This document shows, in pieces, positions 16,900-25,464 of a stretch of DNA of 64,000 bases (position 1 is the stretch's first letter; each line of letters opens with the position of its first letter). A program made the translations under genes and the position numbers. Source of the stretch: Pontibacter lucknowensis (lineage in GTDB: Bacteria > Bacteroidota > Bacteroidia > Cytophagales > Hymenobacteraceae); the NCBI RefSeq assembly GCF_900156415.1, contig NZ_FTNM01000003.1, positions 372,001 to 436,000 of the forward strand, given 5' to 3'. Below the pieces are notes generated by a model. It did no database searches, was not told the origin of the DNA, and saw nothing but the letters and a program-made list of their open reading frames with translations.

Positions 16900-17439
16900 T
16901 TAATCTTGTTTAATAAATTCTTCAATTTTTTTTACGGCATGATGATAAGATGCCTTCAAAGCACCGACTGATGTGCCCAGGATTTCAGAGATTTCCTCGT
17001 ACTTAAGTTCGTCGTAATACTTCATGTTGAAGACCAGCCTTTGCTTGTCAGGGAGTCTCAGCAAAGCCTTTTGAAGTTTGAGCTGGATCTCGTCCCCATC
17101 AATGCTGGGAGAGGAGTCGATCTTCTCGGTGAGCTCTGCGGCCACATCGTTTATGGGTAAAAAGAATTTTTTGCGCTTACTCGAAAGGAAGGTAAGGCAC
17201 TCGTTGGTGGCGATACGATAGAGCCAGGTATAAAGCTGCGCATCCTGCCGGAAATTCTCCAGATTCTTCCATACCTTGATGAAAACCTCCTGCGTGAGGT
17301 CATCGGCGTCGTCATGGTCAATCACCATCTTCCGAACGTGCCAGTAAATTTTTTGCTGGTACTTCCGGATAAGCTGGTTGAAGGCCAGATTTCGGCTATC
17401 AGGGTTAGCGAATTTTTCTAGGATCTCTTTGTCTTCCAC
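16900..17439 (-). CDS. ECF-type RNA polymerase sigma factor
   Basis: 179 residues with sigma region 2 (LIRKYQQKIYWHVRKMVIDHDDADDLTQEVFIKVWKNL, shown by the DDLTQEVFIKVW signature) and region 4 (LPDKQRLVFNMKYYDELKYEEISEILGTSVGALKAS, an HTH). The start appears to be GTG at 17439, because an in-frame TGA lies two codons upstream. It is the first gene of a three-gene operon with the membrane protein and the periplasmic LTxxQ protein. Confidence 0.92.
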   Translation of the reverse strand: MEDKEILEKFANPDSRNLAFNQLIRKYQQKIYWHVRKMVIDHDDADDLTQEVFIKVWKNLENFRQDAQLYTWLYRIATNECLTFLSSKRKKFFLPINDVAAELTEKIDSSPSIDGDEIQLKLQKALLRLPDKQRLVFNMKYYDELKYEEISEILGTSVGALKASYHHAVKKIEEFIKQD

Positions 17440-17505
17440 GTGTCAGGTAGCAGGGGCAGGGCGATTGAACCTGTCTGAATATGCAATATAGTCCATAAAA
17501 ATAAA

Positions 17506-17540
17506 AGAGGCCGCACTTTAACAGTGCAGCCTCTCTTTTT
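17506..17540. terminator. Intrinsic terminator after the transketolase pair
   Basis: A 12-bp stem with one mismatch (AGAGGCCGCACT with AGTGCAGCCTCT), a 5-nt loop, A-rich on the left and T-rich on the right. On the minus strand it ends the transketolase operon before the sigma gene. Confidence 0.75.
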
Positions 17541-17566
17541 ATAAAAAGCTAAGGTATAGCTTCGTA

Positions 17567-18520
17567 TTATTTGCGGCTCATCACGCGCTCGGCGGCGGCC
17601 ACAATGTTTTCGGTGCTCAGGCCATACTTCTCCATCAGCTGGTCTGGTGTGCCAGACTCGCCGAAAGAGTCGTTCACAGCTACCATTTCCAGTGGGGCAG
17701 GCAGCTGGCGGCCCAGCAGTTGCGCCACAGAGTCACCCAATCCACCGTTCATCTGGTGCTCCTCGGCGGTTACCACGCACTTGGTCTTGCCAACCGACTT
17801 CAGGATAGCCTCGTCGTCAAGCGGCTTGATGGTGTGGATGTTGATGATCTCGGCGTTGATACCTTTCTCAGCCAGCTTATGACCCGCCTCAATGGCTTTC
17901 CATACCAGGTGACCAGTGGCGATGATGGTAACATCCGTACCCTCGTTCAGCATCACCGCTTTGCCGATTTCGAACTTCTGGTCGGCAGGGGTGAAGTTAG
18001 GAACAGCAGGACGACCGAAGCGCAGGTATACCGGACCTTCGTGCTCGGCAATTGCGATGGTGGCTGCCTTGGTCTGGTTGAAGTCGCATGGGTTGATCAC
18101 GGTCATGTGCGGCAGCATTTTCATCATACCCACATCTTCCAGGATCTGGTGCGTGGCACCGTCTTCGCCCAGTGTCAAACCGGCGTGCGAAGCACATATT
18201 TTCACGTTCTTGCCTGAGTAGGCGATGGACTGACGAATCTGGTCGTACACGCGGCCAGTCGAGAAGTTAGCGAATGTTCCGGTGAACGGGATTTTTCCAC
18301 CAATGGTCATACCTGCTGCCAGACCCATCATGTTGGCCTCAGCTATACCTACCTGGTAGAAGCGCTCTGGGAACTCCTTTTTGAACGCGTCCATTTTAAG
18401 CGAACCGATCAGGTCAGCACAAAGGGCTACTACGTTCTCGTTAGTGCGACCCAACTCCAGCAAGCCAGCGCCAAAACCAGAACGGGTGTCTTTTTTTTCT
18501 GAATATGTATATTCTTTCAT
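17567..18520 (-). CDS. Transketolase, C-terminal subunit
   Basis: 317 residues carrying the pyrimidine-binding and C-terminal transketolase domains: [30 protein letters not shown] (contains the cofactor-activating Glu), the [12 protein letters not shown] loop, and the C-terminal [21 protein letters not shown]. It works as a complex with the N-terminal subunit encoded 13 bp upstream to move two-carbon units in the pentose phosphate pathway. Split transketolases are common in Bacteroidota and archaea (family knowledge). Confidence 0.93.
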   Translation of the reverse strand: MKEYTYSEKKDTRSGFGAGLLELGRTNENVVALCADLIGSLKMDAFKKEFPERFYQVGIAEANMMGLAAGMTIGGKIPFTGTFANFSTGRVYDQIRQSIAYSGKNVKICASHAGLTLGEDGATHQILEDVGMMKMLPHMTVINPCDFNQTKAATIAIAEHEGPVYLRFGRPAVPNFTPADQKFEIGKAVMLNEGTDVTIIATGHLVWKAIEAGHKLAEKGINAEIINIHTIKPLDDEAILKSVGKTKCVVTAEEHQMNGGLGDSVAQLLGRQLPAPLEMVAVNDSFGESGTPDQLMEKYGLSTENIVAAAERVMSRK

Positions 18521-18533
18521 CTCTGTGTTTTCC

Positions 18534-19394
18534 TTAGTAATCTGAAGCTTGCTCTACTGCCAGTTGCTGAAGTGCTATTTCCAGCTGCTCGTCGTTTGGT
18601 GCTACACCATGCCATTTGTGCGAACCCATCATAAAGTCCACGCCAAAGCCCATTTCTGTGTTCATCAGAATCATGACAGGCTTACCGTTTCCAGTGGCTC
18701 TTTTGGCATCTTCCAAAGCAGGCAGCAAAGTCTCAAAGTTGTTACCGTCAGCCTCCAATACATGCCAGCCGAATGCTTCGAACTTAGCACGCAGGTCGCC
18801 CAGCGCCAGTACCTCTTCCGTACCACCATCGATCTGCTGGTAGTTGCGGTCCACGGTCGCAATCAGGTTGTCCACTTTGTTGTGGGCGGCATACATGGCT
18901 GCTTCCCATACCTGACCTTCGCCCAGTTCGCCGTCACCCATCAGCACATACACCAGGTTGTTATCCTTGTTGAGCTTTTTGGTTTGTGCGGCGCCAACTG
19001 CCACCGACAGACCCTGACCCAGTGAGCCAGACGCTACACGAATACCCGGAAGGCCTTCTTCAGTGGCTGGGTGACCTTGCAAACGAGAGTTGATCTTGCG
19101 GAAGGTAGCCAGTTCGGACACCTCAAAGAAGCCAGCGCGAGCCAACACACTGTACCATACTGGTGAGATGTGGCCGTTGGAAAGGAAAAATAGATCTTCG
19201 CCTTCACCGTCCATGTTAAATGGAGATGGCTTGTAGTTCATCACGCGGAAATAGAGCGACACGAAATAGTCCGTGCAGCCAAGCGAGCCGCCTGGGTGGC
19301 CCGAGTTTACCGCATGCACCATGCGCACGATATCACGACGTACCTGCGAGGCAATTTGCTTCAGCTCGTCGATGCTTTTGTTGTGTGGGTTCAC
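18534..19394 (-). CDS. Transketolase, N-terminal (thiamine diphosphate) subunit
   Basis: 286 residues with the ThDP domain: [47 protein letters not shown] and the [17 protein letters not shown] metal/ThDP motif, then DRNYQQIDG. It is paired with the downstream C-terminal subunit. No ATG fits; GTG at 19394 is the likely start, just after a pair of AT-rich direct repeats. Confidence 0.93.
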   Translation of the reverse strand: MNPHNKSIDELKQIASQVRRDIVRMVHAVNSGHPGGSLGCTDYFVSLYFRVMNYKPSPFNMDGEGEDLFFLSNGHISPVWYSVLARAGFFEVSELATFRKINSRLQGHPATEEGLPGIRVASGSLGQGLSVAVGAAQTKKLNKDNNLVYVLMGDGELGEGQVWEAAMYAAHNKVDNLIATVDRNYQQIDGGTEEVLALGDLRAKFEAFGWHVLEADGNNFETLLPALEDAKRATGNGKPVMILMNTEMGFGVDFMMGSHKWHGVAPNDEQLEIALQQLAVEQASDY

Positions 19395-19407
19395 GATATA
19401 TGAATTG

Positions 19408-19449
19408 TTAAATTGTTGATTGTTAATTTTTTAAATTGTTGATAGTTAA
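19408..19449. repeat. Two 19-bp direct repeats upstream of split transketolase
   Basis: TTAAATTGTTGATTGTTAA at 19408-19426 and TTAAATTGTTGATAGTTAA at 19431-19449 differ at one position and have a 23-bp period. They lie 14 bp before the GTG start. They could be a regulator site or simple slippage; the sequence alone cannot decide. Confidence 0.7.
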
Positions 19450-19566
19450 ATTTTTGATTCAAAATAACCACCAAAGTGTTTCTCCACAGCGATTGGGTCG
19501 GGCTATACCTGACTTGCTGTAGCCATGGTCCTGTTTCTCTTTTGATAGAGCAAATATACAACGAAA

Positions 19567-19600
19567 AAAGCGCAGCCGCCTTTTCGGACGACTGCGCTTT
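19567..19600 (-). terminator. Intrinsic terminator after bcp
   Basis: A 12-bp stem with one mismatch (AAAGCGCAGCCG with CGACTGCGCTTT) and, on the minus strand, a T run lie directly after the bcp stop. Confidence 0.8.
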
Positions 19601-19603
19601 GCG

Positions 19604-20056
19604 TTACTTTTTCAAAATCTGGGCGGCGTGGTCGGCCGTTTTCACTTTTGTGATGATGTCGGTGATGGTGCCCTCCTCGTCGATGACGAAGGTATAGCGC
19701 ATCGTGCCCATGTACTTGCGGCCATACATCGATTTCTCTTGCCACACACCGTACTGCTCTACTATCTTTTTATCGGTGTCGGCCAGCAGTGTAAAAGGCA
19801 GTTCGTATTTGCTGATAAAATTCTGGTGCGACTTCTCACTGTCGATGCTCACGCCAATCACCTCGTAGCCTTGGGCCCGCAGGGCACTGTAGTTGTCGCG
19901 CAGGTTACAGCTTTGGGCGGTGCAGCCAGGGGTATTGTCTTTCGGGTAGAAATAGAGCACCACTTTTTTGCCGCGGTAGTCGCTCAGCTTTACGGTATTG
20001 CCGCTTTGGTCTTGCGCCTCAAACTCAGGCGCCTTGTCTCCGATTTTCAGTTCCAT
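19604..20056 (-). CDS. bcp: Thioredoxin-dependent thiol peroxidase (Bcp/PrxQ)
   Basis: 150 residues, standard for the family. It reduces hydroperoxides in the cytoplasm with thioredoxin as donor. The peroxidatic Cys is in FYPKDNTPGCTAQSC, and the Cys five residues later is the usual PrxQ resolving position. I use the ATG at 20056 (MELKIGDKAPEF); a longer frame from 20104 would run through an inverted pair of GGTATA motifs and is unlikely to be coding. Confidence 0.95.
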   Translation of the reverse strand: MELKIGDKAPEFEAQDQSGNTVKLSDYRGKKVVLYFYPKDNTPGCTAQSCNLRDNYSALRAQGYEVIGVSIDSEKSHQNFISKYELPFTLLADTDKKIVEQYGVWQEKSMYGRKYMGTMRYTFVIDEEGTITDIITKVKTADHAAQILKK

Positions 20057-20082
20057 GGGTTTCTGTATTTTGCTGATGACGC

Positions 20083-20099
20083 AGGTATACGCTATACCT
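20083..20099. repeat. Inverted pair of the dispersed AGGTATA motif
   Basis: AGGTATA-CGC-TATACCT, a perfect 7-bp inverted repeat with a 3-bp centre, lies 27 bp upstream of the bcp ATG. Confidence 0.7.
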
Positions 20100-20192
20100 T
20101 GCACCTTCAGCCTTTTTCAGTATCATCCAGTAGGTAATGTCCTTTACAGGTTGTCTTTCGCAAGTAAAACCATTGCGTAGAGTAACCTGGTT

Positions 20193-22112
20193 TTAGATGG
20201 TGGTCGTAAACTCAGCTTCGTTTCCGGCGTTGTCTTTTACCTTCAAAACCACTTTACCTGACAAAGGTATGCTTTTATCTAATTTTTCGGAGTATATGGT
20301 GGCAGTTTTATGCTCGTATTTCATTAGCAACCACTTGCCGTTTACCTCGCAGCGGAAAGAGTTGATGCCTGACAGGTCATCGCCAATCCTGAACCTGATC
20401 TGTGTCGGACTTTTGCTAAGCAGCTTGATCGTTGGGGCCTTTACGTCCTCGAGCACCTTGAACTTACCCATTGCCCTAGCTGAGAAGGTAATGCTGTTGC
20501 CGTCCCAGGCGCCGCCCAGCATACCGCGTCCTTTGCCCAGGCCCAGATAATAAACAGCGGCTTTGCTCTTGTCTACTACCGGCGTACTAGGTGTAATGGT
20601 CACTTTGATAGGCTTATGCAATGGCGTAAAATAATCGCCGATGGTATAGACATCGCCTTCTTTTTTGGCTTGCAGGTATAGCGTGTCGTACAGGCTCTCC
20701 TTTGCGAAGCGGATGGTCATGTCGCGGTTGCTGAAGCTGTGCTCCTGCCCCGCAGGTATAGTAGCCTGCAGGTCGAGTGGGGTGGAAGTGCCGCAGTACT
20801 CCAGCGACTCAGGCAAACCGCCGCGCAGGTCATATAAACTCACCGAGGCAGCGCCTTTGGTATAGCTTGGTACCAGCGTTAGTCGCTGGTTATTGACCAC
20901 CATCTCCACGTTGCGTGGGGTGGCGGAGGTATCGGAGGCATTCACTTTTAAGATGTTGCCGACGATCTCGTAGCTTAGCTGTGGCTTGGTTACCTTGCCG
21001 TTTGTCGCCTGTGTGAAGCTCGGTTTCTGTCCCTTTACTACAAAGGTCAGGGTAGAGGCATTGTTGTAAGTGTCTTTCGCTACCAGTCGCACATGATAGA
21101 TCGAGTCAGCCTGCACATTTAACCTGCCCCTGTTTTGAGGCGCGGTATAGAGTGGCAGGTCATTGCCGTAGTCCACATAGGCTTTCTGGAAGGTGCGCCC
21201 TGTGCGACGGTACACACCATAGTTCACGTGCTGCGATACCTGCTTCGAGAGCTCAAAGGGTACGCGGTCAATGTGGTGGTTGTATACCTGCTTGTCGTTT
21301 ACATACACGGTCACGTCCTGGGTGCCATTGCGGTTCTGGGTATCGTCGTAGCGGTCGATGGTCTGCAACTCAAAACCGATCAGGCCGTGGGCGAACACCG
21401 TGTCCGGCAAGGTATGGACGCCATTGGTTTTCTTCGGAGTATACTCGCGACGGGCAAACTCCTGGTTGATGCGGGCATAGATGTTCAGGGGCTGTATACC
21501 CAGGCCCAGCAAGTCAGGTGGTGTGGTGTCGATGATCTCTTTGAAGCCCCAGCGCAGCGGGTTGTACAGGCGGTCTTCGGAGTCGCGAATCTCAAAGTGC
21601 AGGTGCGGACCACCGGAGCCCCCTGTGTTACCGGACAAAGCGATGATCTGCCCTTTCTTCACCGGAAACAGGTTCTTCTCGGGAAACAGCTCTATTTCAA
21701 AGGTTTCTTTCTCGTACTGTTTCTGCAGGATATAGTCTGCCAGGGGATCATAAAAGGCCAGCAAATGCGAGTAGGTGGTGGTGAGGCCGTTGGGGTGCGT
21801 GACATAAATGATGTTGCCATATCCGTAGGTAGACATCTTTACACGCGAAATATATCCGTCTGCGGCAGCGTATACCGACAGGCCTTCCCGTTGGTCGGTC
21901 TTGATGTCAAGTCCGCCATGGAAGTGAGTGGAGCGTATCTCACCCATGGAGCCCGACAAGTAGTTGCGCACTCCCGGCTTAATGGGAAACATAAAGTAGC
22001 CTTGTTCCGGTGCTGGTTGAGCAGCTGCTGCAAGGGTGGTAAAAACGTAAGCGAAAAGGAGCGCCAGGCGCTTATTTAATTTCAAAATCAAGTAGTTTAT
22101 TATCTTCAACAT
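20193..22112 (-). CDS. M23 family metallopeptidase (LytM-like)
   Basis: 639 residues. An N-terminal signal-like hydrophobic segment (RLALLFAYVFTTLAAAAQ) leads into an M23 domain at about 45-200 with the zinc ligands in STHFHGGLDIKT and GGPHLHFEIRDS, both intact, so it should cut peptidoglycan cross-bridges. The remaining ~430 residues contain beta-rich segments probably used for binding, with a C-terminal bacterial-Ig-like stretch ending VKDNAGNEAEF. Its ATG lies inside the end of the FAH-family gene (41-bp overlap), pointing to translational coupling; TTG codons further on could also serve as start. It probably acts in the periplasm or at the outer membrane. Confidence 0.9.
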   Translation of the reverse strand: MLKIINYLILKLNKRLALLFAYVFTTLAAAAQPAPEQGYFMFPIKPGVRNYLSGSMGEIRSTHFHGGLDIKTDQREGLSVYAAADGYISRVKMSTYGYGNIIYVTHPNGLTTTYSHLLAFYDPLADYILQKQYEKETFEIELFPEKNLFPVKKGQIIALSGNTGGSGGPHLHFEIRDSEDRLYNPLRWGFKEIIDTTPPDLLGLGIQPLNIYARINQEFARREYTPKKTNGVHTLPDTVFAHGLIGFELQTIDRYDDTQNRNGTQDVTVYVNDKQVYNHHIDRVPFELSKQVSQHVNYGVYRRTGRTFQKAYVDYGNDLPLYTAPQNRGRLNVQADSIYHVRLVAKDTYNNASTLTFVVKGQKPSFTQATNGKVTKPQLSYEIVGNILKVNASDTSATPRNVEMVVNNQRLTLVPSYTKGAASVSLYDLRGGLPESLEYCGTSTPLDLQATIPAGQEHSFSNRDMTIRFAKESLYDTLYLQAKKEGDVYTIGDYFTPLHKPIKVTITPSTPVVDKSKAAVYYLGLGKGRGMLGGAWDGNSITFSARAMGKFKVLEDVKAPTIKLLSKSPTQIRFRIGDDLSGINSFRCEVNGKWLLMKYEHKTATIYSEKLDKSIPLSGKVVLKVKDNAGNEAEFTTTI

Positions 22113-22683
22113 AGCCTTCCAATCTGTCGCCGATCTGCACCGGACCCACTCCCTCAGGCGTACCTGTAAAGATAATATCGCCTTTCTTCAGGGTGATGAA
22201 GCGGGAGATATAGGCGATGATGTCGTCAAAGGTGTTCAACATCATCTTCGAGTTGCCCTGCTGCTTCGTCTCACCGTTTACATCGAGGCGGAACTTAATA
22301 TCCTGCAGGTCCTCAAACTGCTCAAGCGGCACAAACTCCGACACCGGGGCAGAACCGTTAAAGCCTTTTGCCAGCGTCCAGGGCAGACCCTTAGCTTTGG
22401 CCTTGGCCTGCAGGTCGCGGGCCGTGAAGTCTATGCCTAAGCCGATGGCGTCGTAATACTTGTGGGCAAACTTTTTGTCGATGTTCTTGCCTTCGCGGCT
22501 GATGCGCAGAATCAGTTCTACCTCGTGGTGGATATCCTGGCTGTACTCCGGATAGTAAAAAGGATCGTTATTGCGCAGAATGGCCGTGTCAGGCTTGAAG
22601 AAGATCACCGGCTCGTCTGGTACTTCGTTTTTGAGTTCGGCAATATGGTCGGCATAATTGCGGCCGATGGCTATAATTTTCAT
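22072..22683 (-). CDS. Fumarylacetoacetate hydrolase (FAH) family protein
   Basis: 203 residues, small FAH-fold type (acylpyruvate hydrolase/oxaloacetate decarboxylase-like). The metal-binding acidic residues are in HHEVELILRI, with FTARDLQ and the C-terminal IIFTGTPEGVGPVQIGDRLEG signature. The exact substrate cannot be told from sequence. It is the first gene of a pair with the M23 peptidase, with overlapping ends. Confidence 0.9.
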   Translation of the reverse strand: MKIIAIGRNYADHIAELKNEVPDEPVIFFKPDTAILRNNDPFYYPEYSQDIHHEVELILRISREGKNIDKKFAHKYYDAIGLGIDFTARDLQAKAKAKGLPWTLAKGFNGSAPVSEFVPLEQFEDLQDIKFRLDVNGETKQQGNSKMMLNTFDDIIAYISRFITLKKGDIIFTGTPEGVGPVQIGDRLEGYVEDNKLLDFEIK

Positions 22684-23070
22684 AAAAGATTAAGGGCGTT
22701 TTCTTTATCGATTCTCAAAAATAGGCTATCTGTAGTTTTAGTACAGCATAATTCCGCAAAAAGAATCAGTTTCAGGACAATTTTTTCTGTGAGCCCACGG
22801 CCGAATTTATTGCAGGCCTTTTTTATACTTTAACAAGAGAAGGTCCGCTTTATTGTGTTCATGGCGCTTACAACATTTTATAATATAGCGTTCGTATACC
22901 TAATCTAGACCGGACAAGGTGGCAGGCTGCGGTTTTGTGACAGGTTGCACTTTGTTTTATCGGTTAAAGTATAGTAATTTTATCATATTAAATGATCCAC
23001 ACTATCTTGATTCCTAAAAATTGGTTCAAAATTTGAAAAGCCTTTTTAAGAGTCATTAAATTTTAAAACT
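22684..23070. other. Intergenic region between divergent FAH and M48 genes
   Basis: 387 bp with no gene. It contains the FAH promoter element at 22716-22723 and one CGTATACC motif copy near 22894. No consensus TAnnTTTG is seen before the M48 lipoprotein gene. Confidence 0.4.
22716..22723 (-). promoter_or_regulatory. Bacteroidota -7 promoter element for the FAH/M23 pair
   Basis: TATTTTTG on the minus strand matches TAnnTTTG and would give a leader of about 26 nt. No -33 element is evident. Confidence 0.4.
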
Positions 23071-23865
23071 ATGTACAAGAAGTTAATTGCCTTTTCGATA
23101 GCGGCAGTGATGATGGTCGCCTGTACGACGGTGCCAATCACAGGCCGCAGACAGCTGAGTCTCGTGTCAGACGCGCAGATGATGCAAATGAGTTACGACG
23201 CCTACGACCAGTTCCTGAAAGAGAACAAGCTCTCACGCGACGCACAGGCCACAGCCATGGTGAAGCGTACCGGTCAGCGCATTCAGCGTGCCGTGGAGCA
23301 GTATATGGCTGCAAACGGTATGTCAGACCAGTTGCAGGGCTTCGCTTGGGAGCACAACCTGATCGAGGATGAACAAGTGAACGCCTGGGCCATGGCCGGT
23401 GGTAAGACGGTGACTTACACAGGTATACTACCGATTGCTCAGAACGAAACTGGTTTGGCCGTGGTGATGGGACACGAGATCGCCCACGCCATAGCCAAGC
23501 ACAGCAACGAGCGCATGAGCCAGCAATTGGCCCAGCAGTTTGGCGGCCAGACGCTTTCTGCCCTGGCTGGTACGCAGCCAGGTGTAGCACAGCAATTGAT
23601 CATGACAGCCTATGGCGCCGGATCAACACTGGGTCTGCTTAAGTATGGCCGTAACCAGGAGAGCGAAGCCGACCGTTTGGGATTGATCTTTATGGCGATG
23701 GCCGGCTACGATCCACAGGCAGCTATACCTTTCTGGGAGCGTATGGAAGCGAAATCAGGTGGTCAGGCACCACCGGAGTTCCTGAGCACGCACCCGAGTG
23801 CCGGTACGCGTCGCGCTAACCTGCAGAGCTATATGCCGGAAGCGCTGAAGTACTACAAGAAATAA
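23071..23865 (+). CDS. M48 family zinc metalloprotease, lipoprotein
   Basis: 264 residues. An N-terminal lipobox (IAAVMMVACTT) makes it a periplasmic lipoprotein; TTVPITGRRQL is typical of BepA/YcaL/LoiP-like M48 proteases. The HEIAH zinc site is in VVMGHEIAHAIAKHS, and the third ligand lies in NQESEADRLGLIFM. Family members degrade or fold outer-membrane proteins. Followed 21 bp later by another lipoprotein gene, probably in one transcript. Confidence 0.93.
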   Translation: MYKKLIAFSIAAVMMVACTTVPITGRRQLSLVSDAQMMQMSYDAYDQFLKENKLSRDAQATAMVKRTGQRIQRAVEQYMAANGMSDQLQGFAWEHNLIEDEQVNAWAMAGGKTVTYTGILPIAQNETGLAVVMGHEIAHAIAKHSNERMSQQLAQQFGGQTLSALAGTQPGVAQQLIMTAYGAGSTLGLLKYGRNQESEADRLGLIFMAMAGYDPQAAIPFWERMEAKSGGQAPPEFLSTHPSAGTRRANLQSYMPEALKYYKK

Positions 23866-23886
23866 TCACTAACCCGATAAACCTAC

Positions 23887-24495
23887 ATGACTGCATCACC
23901 CTTAGCCAATGGCCGGCACCTGCTGCTGACCTGCCTGCGCTGGTCGCTGGCCTTGTCCCTGATCCTACTTGTAGCCGCTGGCTGTACCCGCCGCGAAGCT
24001 TTCCCCGAAGAAAGTGAGGAGGAGCCGCTTGACGAGGAGGCCGGACCAAAGTATGACGGGCAATTGTTGGCGCAGGTGGTGTTTGACGAGATTGACTTTG
24101 TGGTGCCGCAGCAGGAGTTGATACAGCCTTTTATAAAGGAGTTTGGAAACGGAACGGTGGTGAATAAAGTGACGATCCATAAGGTGCAGGACAACAAAAA
24201 GCTGCCTGCTACCTACTATCTGGTAGGTTTGGGGATACACAACGGCTCTTTCCGCTCTATGGCACTGGAGTTGGATGTGTCTTCAGACAATAGCCTATAC
24301 CTGAGCAGCAAGTCGATGAAGCACATTTGCGAAGCCACAGCCGGTTGCGACTTCTGTTACTTTACCTTCGAGGACAACCGGATCACCGGCTGTCAGTGCT
24401 CGATCCGTGCCGCTGGCTACGACTGCCGCCACAAGGTGCAGGAAGGCAATAATCTACTGCAAGGTGTCAGGCTGAAGAACTCAGGACAGAATTAG
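23887..24495 (+). CDS. Cys-rich hypothetical lipoprotein
   Basis: 202 residues with a long N-terminal region and lipobox LILLVAAGC, then an acidic linker (EESEEEPLDEEAG). The C-terminal ~65 residues contain six Cys (ICEATAGCDFCYF, GCQC, YDCRHKV), suggesting disulfides or a metal site. I do not recognise a family. It is co-directional with the M48 lipoprotein and followed by a strong terminator. Confidence 0.75.
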   Translation: MTASPLANGRHLLLTCLRWSLALSLILLVAAGCTRREAFPEESEEEPLDEEAGPKYDGQLLAQVVFDEIDFVVPQQELIQPFIKEFGNGTVVNKVTIHKVQDNKKLPATYYLVGLGIHNGSFRSMALELDVSSDNSLYLSSKSMKHICEATAGCDFCYFTFEDNRITGCQCSIRAAGYDCRHKVQEGNNLLQGVRLKNSGQN

Positions 24496-24514
24496 TCTGG
24501 GAGACAGCTACCCT

Positions 24515-24556
24515 AAAAAGAGCGGGCTGCCAGATTTCTGGCAGCCCGCTCTTTTT
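24515..24556. terminator. Strong bidirectional intrinsic terminator
   Basis: A perfect 19-bp stem (24515-24533 with 24538-24556), AAAAAGAGCGGGCTGCCAG on the left arm, and a 4-nt loop lie between the convergent lipoprotein and exonuclease genes. Confidence 0.93.
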
Positions 24557-24640
24557 TATAATTGATAGGATCTAAGTCATCTGAAATCCTGAAAATCTTT
24601 TAAGCCTGTAAATCCTTGGGGTAGGGGCCTATATAAAGAT

Positions 24641-25453
24641 TTAAGACACACTGCTCTGCATATTCCGTAGTCGGATGCGGGTGAGGATCTTTTTGGTGTA
24701 CAGCGGGAAGTCGCCTTTCATCATCCAGTCGTAGTAGCTTGGCTCTTTGCTGAGCACTTCCTCTACGGGCACATTGCGATGCTTGCCAAAGTTAAATACT
24801 TCCTGCCCGGCGTTGTTGTATACAATGCGGCCGGCCAGGTCGGCTGACTTCTCAAAGGTGAACTTGTGCAGTTGCGCCATGTCATTCTGAATAGGCGTTT
24901 CCTCTATACCTTCGGCTACTTCCACCACTGTGTTCTCGTAACGCTCCAGCTGTGCTTTCAGAATGTGGTAAGTCGCCACGGTGTCAGCCTCAGCACTGTG
25001 TGCATTCTCCAGCGTTTTGTCGCAGTAGTACTTATAGGCGGCTGATAGCGTGCGTTTCTCCATCATATGGAAAATGCGGCATGCGTCCACTACGTGGCGG
25101 TTGTCAATGTCGAAGTCTATACCTGCCCGCAGAAACTCCTCAGCCAGCAAAGGAATGTCGAAGCGCACCAGGTTGTAGCCACCCAGGTCACAGCCCTCCA
25201 GGAACTGGTACAGGTTGCGCGCTACCTGCTGGAAAGTAGGGCAGTCCTTTACGTCCTCGTCGTAAATTTTGTGGATCAAGCTCGACTCCAGCGGAATCGG
25301 CACGGTCGGGTTGATGCGACGTGTCTTGAGTATCTCTTCGCCGTCAGGTTTTACTTTCAATACACTGATCTCGACGATGCGGTCTTTGCAAATGTCGGTG
25401 CCGGTGGTCTCGAGGTCAAAAAATACGATAGGGCGCTTCAGGTTCAGTTTCAT
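24641..25453 (-). CDS. 3'-5' exonuclease, DnaQ/DEDDh family
   Basis: 270 residues. Exo I motif VFFDLETTGTD, exo II GGYNLVRFDIPLLAEEF, exo III HSAEADTVATYHIL with the DEDDh His and Asp. The C-terminal ~80 residues (FNFGKHRNVPVEEV...YYDWMMKGDFP) match the extra region found in ExoX-like and Bacteroidota DnaQ-like proteins. It may act in proofreading or repair; the specific role is open. Downstream of mpl with an 11-bp gap, so probably the same operon. Confidence 0.9.
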   Translation of the reverse strand: MKLNLKRPIVFFDLETTGTDICKDRIVEISVLKVKPDGEEILKTRRINPTVPIPLESSLIHKIYDEDVKDCPTFQQVARNLYQFLEGCDLGGYNLVRFDIPLLAEEFLRAGIDFDIDNRHVVDACRIFHMMEKRTLSAAYKYYCDKTLENAHSAEADTVATYHILKAQLERYENTVVEVAEGIEETPIQNDMAQLHKFTFEKSADLAGRIVYNNAGQEVFNFGKHRNVPVEEVLSKEPSYYDWMMKGDFPLYTKKILTRIRLRNMQSSVS

Positions 25454-25464
25454 AATGGGATGGT

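Noticed and set aside
21135..22079. 314-residue open frame antisense to the M23 peptidase
   Set aside because: Shadow frame; the opposite strand carries intact zinc motifs and a signal peptide.
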